A stretch of 64,000 nucleotides of DNA from UBA11222 sp049323435 (lineage in GTDB: Bacteria; Pseudomonadota; Alphaproteobacteria; UBA11222). The DNA is taken from contig JBMOMX010000033.1 in NCBI GenBank assembly GCA_049323435.1, forward strand, positions 30,100 to 94,099, in the 5' to 3' direction. The notes under the pieces were generated by a model. That model was given only the letters and a program-made list of their open reading frames with translations. It did not search any database and was not told where the DNA came from. Every line of letters starts with the position of its first letter. Within the stretch, counting starts at the first letter, position 1. The translations under genes were made by a program, and so were the position numbers. This document shows positions 25,351-33,891 of this stretch, piece after piece.

Positions 25351-28337
25351 TCTTCATCCCCATTGGCGGCGCCTGACCATTCCTTGACCCGCGCCAGATG
25401 ATCATAGGGGCCGATGCCGCCCATGAACATCGGGGCGCGGCGCGAAACATAGGCCGTAGACTGATCATCAAAACTCGCAATCAGTTCGCGCAGCCCCTGC
25501 CAGGCGGTTTCGATATTTTCAATCCCGATCGGATCTTCTTTGCCGGGCTGTTCAATGCCGCGAATGCGCAATAGCGCCAGCTTCGCCACCTCCGCCGCTG
25601 CAATGCCCGTAAATCCGCCAGCCTGGGCAATGGCCCCTTCAAGCGGCAATTGCGGCGCAAAGCCCGCTTTGATCTGTTTATCACTGGGATTGTAACCCGT
25701 TTTATAGTCATAAATGGCAAGCCCGCCGCCAGCGAGACGGTCGATGCGATCCGCCGTCGCGCGTATCTTGAACGGCCCGGCAGGCGCCGTAAATTCCCGC
25801 TCTCCCTTAACCTCCAGCGCTATTGGCAAGGCGCCGGACTGACGGTTAAGCATGTCCCAGTTCAAAAACCATCCGGAAATATCATCAAAACGCGGCTTCC
25901 AGAATGCGCGCACGCCAGGGCGCGTCAGCATTGCATCAAAATGCTGGCGGCCAATGGCCCGTAAATCCGCCAGATCGTCCAGAATCAATGCCCCGGGATG
26001 GGCGCGCACAAATTTTTCCAGAATATTATGAATGACAGTGCCGCGCTCCGCCGCGCCAATTTCCGAATCCAGCGGATCAATCACCCGCAATCCCAGCACA
26101 TGGCGCGCATAAATCGCATAGGGATCGCGGATCAGAACCATAATATCGCTAACCGAAAGACTGCGCGGGCGGCGCGAAACGGGCGGCTGCGGCCGGGGTG
26201 CGCCCTGAGATGAAACGCCTGCCGGCCTGTCCAGCGCCGCCGCCCAATCCGTCCACGGAATATTTCCCGCAAGCGCAGACTGCGCGTCCATTCCCGCCAG
26301 CAGATTTTCAATGCGCAGCCACCAGCGCGATGGCGCAGCCGGGGCGCCATCCTGTTTTCGTGAACGGCTTAGAATAATTTCGGGCCCGCTGGCCGCCTGC
26401 ACAAAATCATGCGCTGACAGCCCGATACGGCGTTCAGGCGCGGGCAGGCCAAATTTTTTACGCATCGGGCGGCTTAGCCACGGATCGGCAGTGGCGGTTG
26501 CAGGCCACACGCCTTCGTTCAGGCCGCCCAGAATGACGCGATCTGCATGTTGCAGGCGTGCCTCCAGCGGGCCCCAGATAAACAGCCTGGGATGCAGGCC
26601 ATAACGCGGACGCACCGCCTGCCCTTCCAGCAGCGCGTCTAGCAAAGCCGGGTACGCTGCGGCGGGCATGCTTTCGCAAAGTTCCGCATGCTCGCGCAGA
26701 TCGGCAAAAAACCTTGCCGCCGCCTCGCCATCATCGCCGCGCCACAGCCGCGCCGCACCCGCTTCGTCCGGAGTCGCGGCAAAATTTTCCGCAGTTTCAA
26801 TAAGTGTGTCAATATAATCAGTGAACGGACAATTACCCTGCTGCGTACATGTGATCAGGGGCGCCGCGCATTGCGCCAGCCGCACGGTAAATTCATGCGC
26901 GGTTTCATCTCCCGTGGCCGCCTTCAGCCCCGCAATGCCTGGGGCCGGGCGCGGGCCGCGCAATGCCCGCAATTCAAAATCCCGCGTCACCGCGCGCCAT
27001 TGCGCCGGAGCCATGCCGGCCGCCGCAAAAAAATGCTTGTTCGCAGCCAGCAGGGGAATAGGCGCAAAATCCTCCGCCAGCATTGCGGCCAGGGCGCGGA
27101 TAAAAACCAGCACCGGTGTTTGCGTCAGCGGTATGCCCGCTGAATCATCGGCTTCTATACCCCAACGGCCTAGCTCCACCGCCACACGCCGCGCCAGGCC
27201 ACGATCCGGCGTCACCAGGGCGGCGGTTTTACCGGGAGTTTCCAGAACCTCGCGCATGGCAAGCGCGATGCTTGCGGCTTCTTCACGCGGTGCGGGGGCC
27301 TCAATGCGGGAAAGCCCCTGCAACGCAGCGTCCAGATCTGGGCGCAACCGCTGCCCTGCTTCACGCCAGGCATCCGTGGTCTCCGTAGGGCGCAGCGCCT
27401 CGCGCAATAACGCTATGCGCGCGGGATTGGCGGTAAAGTGATGACCCGGCCAGCCGCGCACCGCTTCGCGCGGGACACCCAGACGCGCCAGCAGCCGCGC
27501 CAGGCCGGATTGCGGATGCCCCGGATCCGTCTCCAGCGCGCGCCAGCTTTGTTCATCCATTTCCTGATCCAGCCCCGGCAATACCACACAGCCCTGTGGC
27601 ATGCAGGAGATGACTTCCAGCAACTGCGCCGTCGCGGGCACAGAGCCGGTAGATCCCGCCGCAATGACCGATGCTGCCGGAGGCGTGTCCCGCCAGCGCA
27701 CGCCAAGCGCATGCAGCATGGCATTGCGATGCGCCGCCGGGTCCATTGCTGCTTCCTCGCGCAATATCTCAGGCCAGGAAGTGGTCAGAATTTTCAGAAA
27801 TTCCAGCGTTTCCTGCCAGTGCGCCGCAAAGCTTTCGGGCGCCAGCGCGGCAAGGGCTGCCTGCTGCAGCTGCGGCGTCAATTGTTCACTTTCGATCTGA
27901 TCCAGAAAGCGCGCCAGTTCAGCGGCCAGCCGTGCCGCAGCCGCAGGCGGATACTGCGCCGCGCGGGCCTTGCCCCAGGCGCTGATCAGCCGCATCAGCA
28001 AAAATTGCCGGCGTATAGGCGCGATGGGCGGCGCCAGATCCAGCGCGCTCGCACCCCCTATCTCAGCCCCTTCTTCGGTTGCAAAAGACAAATCATCCGC
28101 ATCGGTATCGCCCAGCGCGCGCAGTTGCGGCAGCAGCATAGCGGCGCCTCCGCTGACACGCAAAAAAGCCTCACGCACCGCGCGCACAGCCCGCCTGGTC
28201 GGCAGTAAAACTGTCAGAGCACTGAGCGTAAGCGGATCGGCGCCTGCAAATTGCGCAACTATGCCCTGCGCCAGCGCATCGGCAAACGGAACCCCGGCGG
28301 GGATTGTATAGATTTTCGGGGCTTTTCCCGCTTCCAC
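25347..28337 (-). CDS. addB: ATP-dependent nuclease subunit AddB
   Basis: 996 residues starting at GTG 28337, two bases after murU. Partner of AddA. The N-terminal helicase-like region begins with LLPTRRAVRAVREAFLRVSG; the C-terminal nuclease has RATADRIDRLAGGGLAIYDYKTG, split here by strands. The nuclease segment (about residues 740-996) contains no cysteine, so the four-cysteine iron-sulfur cluster of Bacillus-type AddB is absent. Translation is coupled to addA by the ATGA overlap. Confidence 0.94.
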   Translation of the reverse strand: MEAGKAPKIYTIPAGVPFADALAQGIVAQFAGADPLTLSALTVLLPTRRAVRAVREAFLRVSGGAAMLLPQLRALGDTDADDLSFATEEGAEIGGASALDLAPPIAPIRRQFLLMRLISAWGKARAAQYPPAAAARLAAELARFLDQIESEQLTPQLQQAALAALAPESFAAHWQETLEFLKILTTSWPEILREEAAMDPAAHRNAMLHALGVRWRDTPPAASVIAAGSTGSVPATAQLLEVISCMPQGCVVLPGLDQEMDEQSWRALETDPGHPQSGLARLLARLGVPREAVRGWPGHHFTANPARIALLREALRPTETTDAWREAGQRLRPDLDAALQGLSRIEAPAPREEAASIALAMREVLETPGKTAALVTPDRGLARRVAVELGRWGIEADDSAGIPLTQTPVLVFIRALAAMLAEDFAPIPLLAANKHFFAAAGMAPAQWRAVTRDFELRALRGPRPAPGIAGLKAATGDETAHEFTVRLAQCAAPLITCTQQGNCPFTDYIDTLIETAENFAATPDEAGAARLWRGDDGEAAARFFADLREHAELCESMPAAAYPALLDALLEGQAVRPRYGLHPRLFIWGPLEARLQHADRVILGGLNEGVWPATATADPWLSRPMRKKFGLPAPERRIGLSAHDFVQAASGPEIILSRSRKQDGAPAAPSRWWLRIENLLAGMDAQSALAGNIPWTDWAAALDRPAGVSSQGAPRPQPPVSRRPRSLSVSDIMVLIRDPYAIYARHVLGLRVIDPLDSEIGAAERGTVIHNILEKFVRAHPGALILDDLADLRAIGRQHFDAMLTRPGVRAFWKPRFDDISGWFLNWDMLNRQSGALPIALEVKGEREFTAPAGPFKIRATADRIDRLAGGGLAIYDYKTGYNPSDKQIKAGFAPQLPLEGAIAQAGGFTGIAAAEVAKLALLRIRGIEQPGKEDPIGIENIETAWQGLRELIASFDDQSTAYVSRRAPMFMGGIGPYDHLARVKEWSGAANGDEE

Positions 28338-28339
28338 AG

Positions 28340-29059
28340 CTATGTGCTGCGAAGAAACTGTTCAGCGGCGGTTAGCGCCTCGGGCGTACCGGTATGAAAC
28401 CAGTGCGCGTCCAGTTCCATGCCAAACAGACGCCCGGCCTGCTCGGCGCGGTCCCATAACTGCACAGTGGAAAATGCGCCTTGCGGACTGTCTGCAAACA
28501 GCCTGGGATGCGCAATCTGAACCCCGCAATAGGCATAGGGCGCATCGGTCTTCGCTCGATTGCGGCGCAACGCGCCATCTGAATTCATAAAATAATCGCC
28601 GGGCCCTTCAAAGCAGCTTGCATTACCGAGCGGCGCCAGCAACAGCAGCGCATCCATACGGGCGTCATCCCACAGGGCCGCCATGTCGCGCAGAACATTC
28701 CCGCCATCTTCGCGCCAGAAACTGTCGCAATTATGCACAAAAAAAGCCTGCTCTCCCAGCAGCGGCAGGGCTTTGACAACGCCGCCGCCCGGGCCAAGCA
28801 AGTGATCGCTTTCGTCGGAGTAAACAATTTCCGGCTGCTGGCGCGCGCGTAAATGATCGCGGATCATGCCGCCCAGATAATGCAGATTGATCACCACCCG
28901 TTGCACGCCGGCATCGCGCAGCCGGTCGAGCGCGTAATCAATCAACACCCGCCCAGCCAATGGCGCCAGCGGCTTTGGCCGGTCATTGGTCAGCGGGCGC
29001 ATGCGTTCGCCCAGCCCCGCGGCAAGATACATGGCTGTGTGCGGGGCTGAGCCGTTCAT
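28340..29059 (-). CDS. murU: MurU-like sugar-phosphate nucleotidyltransferase
   Basis: 239 residues. N-terminal signature MYLAAGLGERMRPLTNDRPKPLAPLAG is that of NTP-transferases, with VHNCDSFW supplying the metal-binding aspartate. In Pseudomonas-type peptidoglycan recycling MurU makes UDP-MurNAc from MurNAc-1-phosphate, which AmgK produces. The murU-addB-addA linkage supports this role, but the usual neighbours amgK and tsaE are not present on either side. The start shares one base with the btuM stop. A mannose- or glucose-1-phosphate substrate cannot be excluded. Confidence 0.82.
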   Translation of the reverse strand: MNGSAPHTAMYLAAGLGERMRPLTNDRPKPLAPLAGRVLIDYALDRLRDAGVQRVVINLHYLGGMIRDHLRARQQPEIVYSDESDHLLGPGGGVVKALPLLGEQAFFVHNCDSFWREDGGNVLRDMAALWDDARMDALLLLAPLGNASCFEGPGDYFMNSDGALRRNRAKTDAPYAYCGVQIAHPRLFADSPQGAFSTVQLWDRAEQAGRLFGMELDAHWFHTGTPEALTAAEQFLRST

Positions 29060-29640
29060 CAGTGTGCGGCGTCACCCGCGGCGGCGGCAACGCGGGTGAC
29101 GCCAATATGCGACAGCGCCGCAAGCGCGACATAGAAAATCGCCCCGCTCATATAAGGCATATAATAGATGGACACCCGATGCGCATATTCGGCCCAACTC
29201 ATGTCCGGATAGCGGCCAGAGAACAGATAGAAGCTGCCATTGGAAATCAGGAACGCTACGCTGGCGCCGGTCAGTAATGCAATTGCCAGCGGCGCGAGAC
29301 TTGTCATTGTCATCGTGTGCCGGTCTGCATACCAGCGCCCGCCATACCACATGGCGGCGTAAGTGGGGATGAGGAAGCCATAGGCCGGGCTGATGCAATA
29401 ATCGCTGACGCCCATATGCTGGGTCGCCAGATAATCAATGCCGCCCGCCAGCAGCATCAGCGGCACAAGATAGACGGCACGGCGCAGATAGAAACCCGCC
29501 AGAAAAAACACCGCCAGCGACGCATCGGGCAAATGCGTGATGCTGCCAAAATGGTTAAAGCGCGTTGCCAGCATGACCCCCGCCAGCAGCGCCAGCCCGG
29601 CAAGCGGGTTTGATTTTAGAGACTGTCCAATATTCTGCAT
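29059..29640 (-). CDS. btuM: BtuM-like cobalamin uptake membrane protein
   Basis: 193 residues with about six predicted membrane helices. Directly follows btuB behind a cobalamin riboswitch. The segments RFNHFGSITHLPDASLAVFFLAGFY (given here as a family pattern of two adjoining parts, RFNHFGS and LPDASLAVFF) and SDYCISPAYGFLIP match the BtuM family as I recall it: small S-component-like proteins, one of which was shown to bind cobalamin through a cysteine near position 80. Cys82 here sits in the matching place. It would carry B12 across the inner membrane without a dedicated BtuCD. Assignment is from context plus motif memory, without a database check. Confidence 0.78.
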   Translation of the reverse strand: MQNIGQSLKSNPLAGLALLAGVMLATRFNHFGSITHLPDASLAVFFLAGFYLRRAVYLVPLMLLAGGIDYLATQHMGVSDYCISPAYGFLIPTYAAMWYGGRWYADRHTMTMTSLAPLAIALLTGASVAFLISNGSFYLFSGRYPDMSWAEYAHRVSIYYMPYMSGAIFYVALAALSHIGVTRVAAAAGDAAH

Positions 29641-29662
29641 GTTCCGGTTTCCCTGTATCCTG

Positions 29663-31510
29663 TCAATGCTGATAGGCGAGCGTCACGAAAACGCTGCGCC
29701 CTGGCTGATTAAAGAAGGCCGCTGTTTCATAGTCGCGATCCAGCAGATTTTCCGCCCGCCCCTGAATGGCCCATTTTTCCGTTACCCTGTACTGGCTGCG
29801 CAAGTCCACCGTGACATAGCGATCCAGCTCAACCCCATTGGCCAGATCGTCATAGCGTTTTCCTGCCGCCAGAACACTTGCCCCAACGCCAAAGCGCCCA
29901 AATTCCCGGTCCAGATCAATGCGCAAGGCTTCCTCCGCCCGGCGTGGCAGCACTTTGCCGCGATTGGCCCCGGCTGAACGATTCTCCGGATCAAGAAGAG
30001 TCAGGTTAGCACGCGCTTCCCAGCCCGCCAAGAGTGCGTCGGCCTGTATTTCCAGGCCCCGGATACGGGCGTCATCCACATTGGCGGCGCGCCGGCGTAC
30101 CGCGTCAAAAGAGATCAGATTGTTAAGCCGTGTTTCAAACAGATTAACGCCCCAACTTCCCCCATCGCCCAATGCATGATCGCCGCTGATGCCAATTTCA
30201 CCGCTGCGCGCCGTTTCCGGCTGTAAATTGGGGTCGCCGAAAAAGGGAAAATACAGCTCGTTGAACGTAGGCGCCTTGAAAGCCGTCCCATAAGCGGCGG
30301 TGGCCCGCAGCGCGCTGGTAAAATCAAAACCATAGGCCACATTGCCGGTGGTCTTGCCGCCAAATTGTTCATTGTCATCATGGCGCGCGCTGATCGTGGC
30401 GTTATGCCGGCCCAGGCCCGCCTGATATTGTCCAAACACGCCATAATTATCACGCGAGGTCACCGGATAGGCGGTATCGCTGGCAATCCGGTCTTTCTGA
30501 AAATCACCGCCTGCCGTCAAAATATGGCGGGGCGCCAGTGTAAAATCATTTTGCAGCGACAGCGTATCGCGTTTGCTGTCAAAACGGCTGCGTTTGACGC
30601 CATTCAGGAAATTATCCGAATAGTCCCAGGACCGTCCGCCCGACAGTGTAGCGCGCCAGATTTCATGCGGCGCAAAACCCGCCGTGCCGCCCAGCACCTG
30701 CTGCATGTTTTCGCCTTCATTGACAAAACTGCCGTCAAAAAAACTTTCACTTTCGGCGCGCAGAAAATGCACATCAACCTCCGCGCCATTATCAAACCTC
30801 CTGCCCGCGCGCGCACTGCCCGACACGCTGCGATAGGCGTCATCATCCGGCTCATTCACGAAACACCCGGCCCGGTTAAGAATGCCGCTACAGGCGTTGG
30901 TGCCCTGGGTGTCTGTGCCGCTGGCGCTGAGATTGAACCAGCTGTTTGCCCCGCCGCCCGACAGGCCCATCGTGGCCTCGCCGGTTTCATGGCTGCCGCC
31001 GGTTACGCTGAATGATGGCGAAAGTCCGCCGCCGCCCTTGCGGGTGAAAATCTGTATGACGCCGCCGAGCGCCTCGGAACCATAAAGGCTGGAGCGCGGC
31101 CCGCGCACCACTTCGATGCGTTCGATCTGGCCTATCGGCAGATGCTCAAACGGCGATGTGCCCAGTGTTGCTGAACCAATTTTTACGCCATCCACCAGCA
31201 CCAGCACATGATCTGATTCCGTACCGCGCAGGAACAGCTGGGTTGCCCGCCCGCGCCCGCCATTATTGCTGAAATCCAGCCCCGGCAGGCCGCGCAATGC
31301 ATCCTCCACCGTGCGCGACTGGCGCTGTTCGATCTGCTTGCGTGTGACAACCGAGGTGGACGCCAGCGATTCATCCGCTGTTTGCGCCACGCGCGTTGGG
31401 GTCACGACAATACTGAGCGGCGCATCCGCCGCATGTATACTGAGTGGCGCAGAACAAAGCGACAGGCCGCACAGCAGTACGGCCCGAAAGATTCGGGAAT
31501 GACCAGACAT
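29663..31510 (-). CDS. btuB: TonB-dependent vitamin B12 receptor
   Basis: 615 residues from ATG 31510 with the strong site GGAGGAGAAAAT. Signal peptide ends near SIHAAD, followed by the TonB box SIVVTPTR. The plug domain spans about residues 45-155 (VEDALRGLPGLDFSNNGGRG..., with ERIEVVRGPRSSLYGSEALGG as its hallmark, given in parts), and a 22-strand barrel ends in FVTLAYQH with the expected aromatic/hydrophobic terminus. The upstream cobalamin riboswitch identifies the ligand as B12 or a relative. It leads the long leftward operon. Confidence 0.94.
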   Translation of the reverse strand: MSGHSRIFRAVLLCGLSLCSAPLSIHAADAPLSIVVTPTRVAQTADESLASTSVVTRKQIEQRQSRTVEDALRGLPGLDFSNNGGRGRATQLFLRGTESDHVLVLVDGVKIGSATLGTSPFEHLPIGQIERIEVVRGPRSSLYGSEALGGVIQIFTRKGGGGLSPSFSVTGGSHETGEATMGLSGGGANSWFNLSASGTDTQGTNACSGILNRAGCFVNEPDDDAYRSVSGSARAGRRFDNGAEVDVHFLRAESESFFDGSFVNEGENMQQVLGGTAGFAPHEIWRATLSGGRSWDYSDNFLNGVKRSRFDSKRDTLSLQNDFTLAPRHILTAGGDFQKDRIASDTAYPVTSRDNYGVFGQYQAGLGRHNATISARHDDNEQFGGKTTGNVAYGFDFTSALRATAAYGTAFKAPTFNELYFPFFGDPNLQPETARSGEIGISGDHALGDGGSWGVNLFETRLNNLISFDAVRRRAANVDDARIRGLEIQADALLAGWEARANLTLLDPENRSAGANRGKVLPRRAEEALRIDLDREFGRFGVGASVLAAGKRYDDLANGVELDRYVTVDLRSQYRVTEKWAIQGRAENLLDRDYETAAFFNQPGRSVFVTLAYQH

Positions 31511-31587
31511 ATTTTCTCCTCCGCGCCCGCCGCGCGATTGCAAGTTTCAAAATTAGCGGCAGGGAGGAATAATACGCAGGCCACGCA

Positions 31588-31601
31588 CAGGCCGAAGCCT
31601 G
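31588..31601 (-). promoter_or_regulatory. Tetraloop hairpin between riboswitch and btuB
   Basis: CAGGC (31588-31592) pairs with GCCTG (31597-31601); on the transcribed leftward strand the loop is UUCG, an unusually stable tetraloop. It lies between the riboswitch and the btuB ribosome binding site and could be part of the expression platform. No T-run follows, so translational rather than transcriptional control is more likely. Confidence 0.4.
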
Positions 31602-31648
31602 ACAAGACTGCGGCAAAGCCCTCCGCTTCGCCATCTCTCAATGCAAAT

Positions 31649-31822
31649 GGCCGGTCTCCGGACTCGCGAGCGGGAGAGGTAATCCTCTCCGGAGCGGCGC
31701 CTTCCCACACCAGAATGGTGCAGTGGCGTGATGCCGCCTTGTCAACTCGCTTACCGTTGCGGGGGCAGTGCCGGAATTGCGTTGTCTATTGTTTGACGTG
31801 GCGCACCGGCTTCCCGTTTCAT
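31649..31822 (-). promoter_or_regulatory. Cobalamin (AdoCbl) riboswitch
   Basis: Read leftward, the conserved elements occur in order: GGGAAGCCGGTG at the 5' end, CCGGCACTGCCCCCGCAACG, GGTAAG, the B12 box GCCACTG, GGGAAGGCG, and the closing GAGTCCGGAGACCGGCC. This is the full consensus of the cobalamin riboswitch. It controls btuB and, by read-through, potentially btuM-murU-addB-addA-trxA; high cobalamin should lower expression. About 140 bases separate it from the btuB ATG. Confidence 0.96.
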
Positions 31823-31859
31823 CCCGGATTAAGGGGACACCAGAAGCGTGAGTGGGGCG

Positions 31860-31888
31860 AACCTAACTTCGCGAAACCGGACTGTCAA
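31860..31888 (-). promoter_or_regulatory. Sigma-70-type promoter of the btuB operon
   Basis: On the leftward strand TTGACA (31888-31883) is followed by a 17-base spacer and TAGGTT (31865-31860). Transcription would start near 31853, about 30 bases before the riboswitch. The -35 box is a perfect consensus; the -10 matches three to four of six. A second TTGACA lies 13 bases upstream in a duplicated segment but has no matching -10. Confidence 0.65.
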
Positions 31889-31906
31889 GAAACACTGTCA
31901 AGAAAC
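31881..31906. repeat. 13-base tandem duplication carrying the btuB -35 box
   Basis: ACTGTCAAGAAAC at 31881-31893 is repeated exactly at 31894-31906. Each copy holds one TTGACA on the leftward strand, so the promoter has two -35 candidates 13 bases apart. Confidence 0.9.
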
Positions 31907-31920
31907 GATGCGCACAAACG

Positions 31921-31959
31921 GCAAATCGCGCGCCGCAGTTACGCGGCACGCGATTTGCT
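31921..31959 (-). terminator. Terminator-like hairpin after the cold-shock gene
   Basis: GCAAATCGCG (31921-31930) pairs with CGCGATTTGC (31950-31959); the stem continues with GCCGC/GCGGC around a small loop. It follows the cold-shock gene by 25 bases in its direction of transcription and precedes the btuB promoter. The T-rich tail is weak, so termination efficiency is uncertain. Confidence 0.55.
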
Positions 31960-31983
31960 AAACCCTGATCTTTAAGCCGGAGC

Positions 31984-32193
31984 TTAAAGGGCTTTCAGAT
32001 TGGCGGCTGACACGCGGCCTTTCTTGGCGTCTTTTTCCAGCTCATAGCTGAGCTTCGCGCCTTCATTGGGGTTGGACATACCAGCGCGTTCAACGGCGCT
32101 GATATGCAGGAACACGTCCTGACCGCCATCATCGGGTTGGATAAAGCCAAAACCTTTGTTGGCGTTGAACCATTTCACGGTTCCTGTAGGCAT
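31984..32193 (-). CDS. Cold-shock domain protein
   Basis: 69 residues from ATG 32193, with AGGAG eight bases upstream. Single OB-fold CspA-type domain with RNA-binding motifs RNP1 KGFGFI and RNP2 VFLHIS. Acts as an RNA chaperone that melts secondary structure. The 121-base gap to the upstream DEAD-box helicase gene, on the same strand, could hold its own promoter or a structured leader. The copy in this window may be constitutive or cold-induced; the sequence does not decide. Confidence 0.95.
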   Translation of the reverse strand: MPTGTVKWFNANKGFGFIQPDDGGQDVFLHISAVERAGMSNPNEGAKLSYELEKDAKKGRVSAANLKAL

Positions 32194-32314
32194 ATTTAGA
32201 ACTCCTAGTTTCTCAGTTGGCAGGTAGCGGCATTGGATCCGCAATTATGTGAAGCGCCAGTTTTTGTTGATGACGCGACGCATGGGTGAACCAGGGCATT
32301 TGCCCTGGAATAGT

Positions 32315-33574
32315 TCAGGCAGCAGGCCGCGCCCTTTCAGTATAGCGCGGCTTGAAGCGGGATTTGGCATTCGGCTTGCCCTGCGCGGCTTTGGCGAAGG
32401 GGGGCCGGTTTGAAGGCTTGCGCGCAGCGGGCGGCGCATTTTCTCGCGGCTTTCCGCCTGCGACGGCCAGCCGGGTTCCGGTCAGTTTTTCGATGCTGCG
32501 CAGATGCCCCATTTCAGTGTCATCGCAAAATGACACGGCAATTCCGCTGGCGCCCGCGCGTGCCGTGCGGCCGATCCGGTGCACATAACATTCCGGCACA
32601 TTGGGCAAGTCAAAATTGATGACATGGGTCACGCCGGTCACATCAATGCCGCGCGCGGCGACATCGGTCGCCACCAGAACGCGGGACTTGCCGCTGCGGA
32701 AACGGGCCAGCGAAAGCTGGCGGGCCGACTGGCTTTTATTGCCATGCAGCGCCTCGGCTTCGGTCCCGTCCTTGCACAGCGATTCGGCTATGCGGCTGGC
32801 GGAATGCTTGGTGCGTGTAAAGACAATCGCGCGTTCAAGGGCGGGGTCATCCAGCAGGGTTTTAAGCAGCGAACGCTTGTCGCCGGTATTGACGAAAAAA
32901 ACCTTCTGTTCGATTTGCGGATTATCCGCCTCGGTACGGGGCATTTCGACACGCAGCGGGTTGACCAGAACCGCCGACGCCAGCGACGCGACCTCTGCCG
33001 GCATGGTCGCTGAAAACATCAGCGACTGGCGTTTTTTTGGTAATTGCGCGATGATTTTCCTGATGTCCCTGACGAAACCCAGATCAAACATGTGATCGGC
33101 TTCATCAAGCACAAAATGTTCCACCGTGTGCAGTTTCAGATGGCCGCAGGTCATCAGATCCACGATACGTCCAGGGGTGCCGGTGACAATATCGACACCG
33201 CCCGCCAGCTTGTCGATCTGCGGTTTGCGTCCGACGCCGCCATAAATGGTGGCCGAACGCAGGCCCAGATGGCGCGACAGCAAGCGGATATTTTCGTCAA
33301 TCTGCAGCGCCAGCTCGCGTGTTGGCGCCACGATCAGCGCCCGCACGGCAGGGCGCTTCTGTTTTTCCGCCAGCGACAGGCTCTGCAGGATCGGCAGCGC
33401 AAAGGCGGCCGTTTTGCCGGTGCCGGTCTGGGCAAGACCAAGCAGGTCACGCCCTTCAAGAATGCCGGGAATGGAAGCTGCCTGAATGGGTGTAGGGGTG
33501 TTGAAGTTTAGCGTTTTAAGCGCGCGTAGCAGCGGCCCGTTAAGGCCAAAGCCAGTAAAATCCAGAGATTGCAA
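32315..33574 (-). CDS. DEAD-box RNA helicase, RhlE-like
   Basis: 419 residues starting at TTG 33574, with AAGGA ten bases upstream. All helicase motifs are present: Q motif FNTPTPIQ, motif I AQTGTGKT, PTRELALQ, TPGR, motif II DEAD, motif III SAT, RGIDVTGV and motif VI HRIGRTARAG. The last 50 residues are basic and low in complexity, typical of RNA-binding tails. It probably unwinds RNA in ribosome assembly or decay. A cold-shock protein gene follows on the same strand, suggesting a shared role at low temperature. Confidence 0.93.
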   Translation of the reverse strand: MQSLDFTGFGLNGPLLRALKTLNFNTPTPIQAASIPGILEGRDLLGLAQTGTGKTAAFALPILQSLSLAEKQKRPAVRALIVAPTRELALQIDENIRLLSRHLGLRSATIYGGVGRKPQIDKLAGGVDIVTGTPGRIVDLMTCGHLKLHTVEHFVLDEADHMFDLGFVRDIRKIIAQLPKKRQSLMFSATMPAEVASLASAVLVNPLRVEMPRTEADNPQIEQKVFFVNTGDKRSLLKTLLDDPALERAIVFTRTKHSASRIAESLCKDGTEAEALHGNKSQSARQLSLARFRSGKSRVLVATDVAARGIDVTGVTHVINFDLPNVPECYVHRIGRTARAGASGIAVSFCDDTEMGHLRSIEKLTGTRLAVAGGKPRENAPPAARKPSNRPPFAKAAQGKPNAKSRFKPRYTERARPAA

Positions 33575-33891
33575 GTGTATTTATTCCTTCGCGCCGCCAC
33601 TTAACTGTCTTTTCCTCATGAAAAGACTATATAAAATCCGAGCGGCGCTTTGATCTGCGGCCCACGCGGGAAGGTGGGGCAAACGATATATTGGGTGACT
33701 TACTCGGGAATGCAACCGCTAATGATGCGCCTGCTCCCACGTTCGCGAGAAATCCTTGGGCGAACATATAGCTAGTTTGGCAAAGGTCAAGCTATTTCGT
33801 TCTTCGCCACCCAGGCAATTGCCCTGAGGCGCAATTTTGGTTAGGTTCCGCCATAGACTGGTGAAGGCCATGCACTGAGGGAGAACAAGCA
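33575..33891. other. Divergent intergenic region without a gene
   Basis: 317 bases between the leftward helicase gene and the rightward acyl-CoA ligase gene. No open frame with a ribosome binding site and no RNA gene was recognised. It must contain the two divergent promoters; GAGGGAGAA near the right end is the ligase ribosome binding site. A long structured leader for the helicase is possible but not demonstrable by eye. Confidence 0.5.

Noticed and set aside
29663..31510. Siderophore receptor instead of BtuB
   Set aside because: The complete cobalamin riboswitch and adjacent BtuM-like gene make B12 the far more likely ligand.
31382..31975. Open frame across the riboswitch on the plus strand
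   Set aside because: It overlaps the cobalamin riboswitch and promoter, which explain the conservation, and encodes nothing recognisable.
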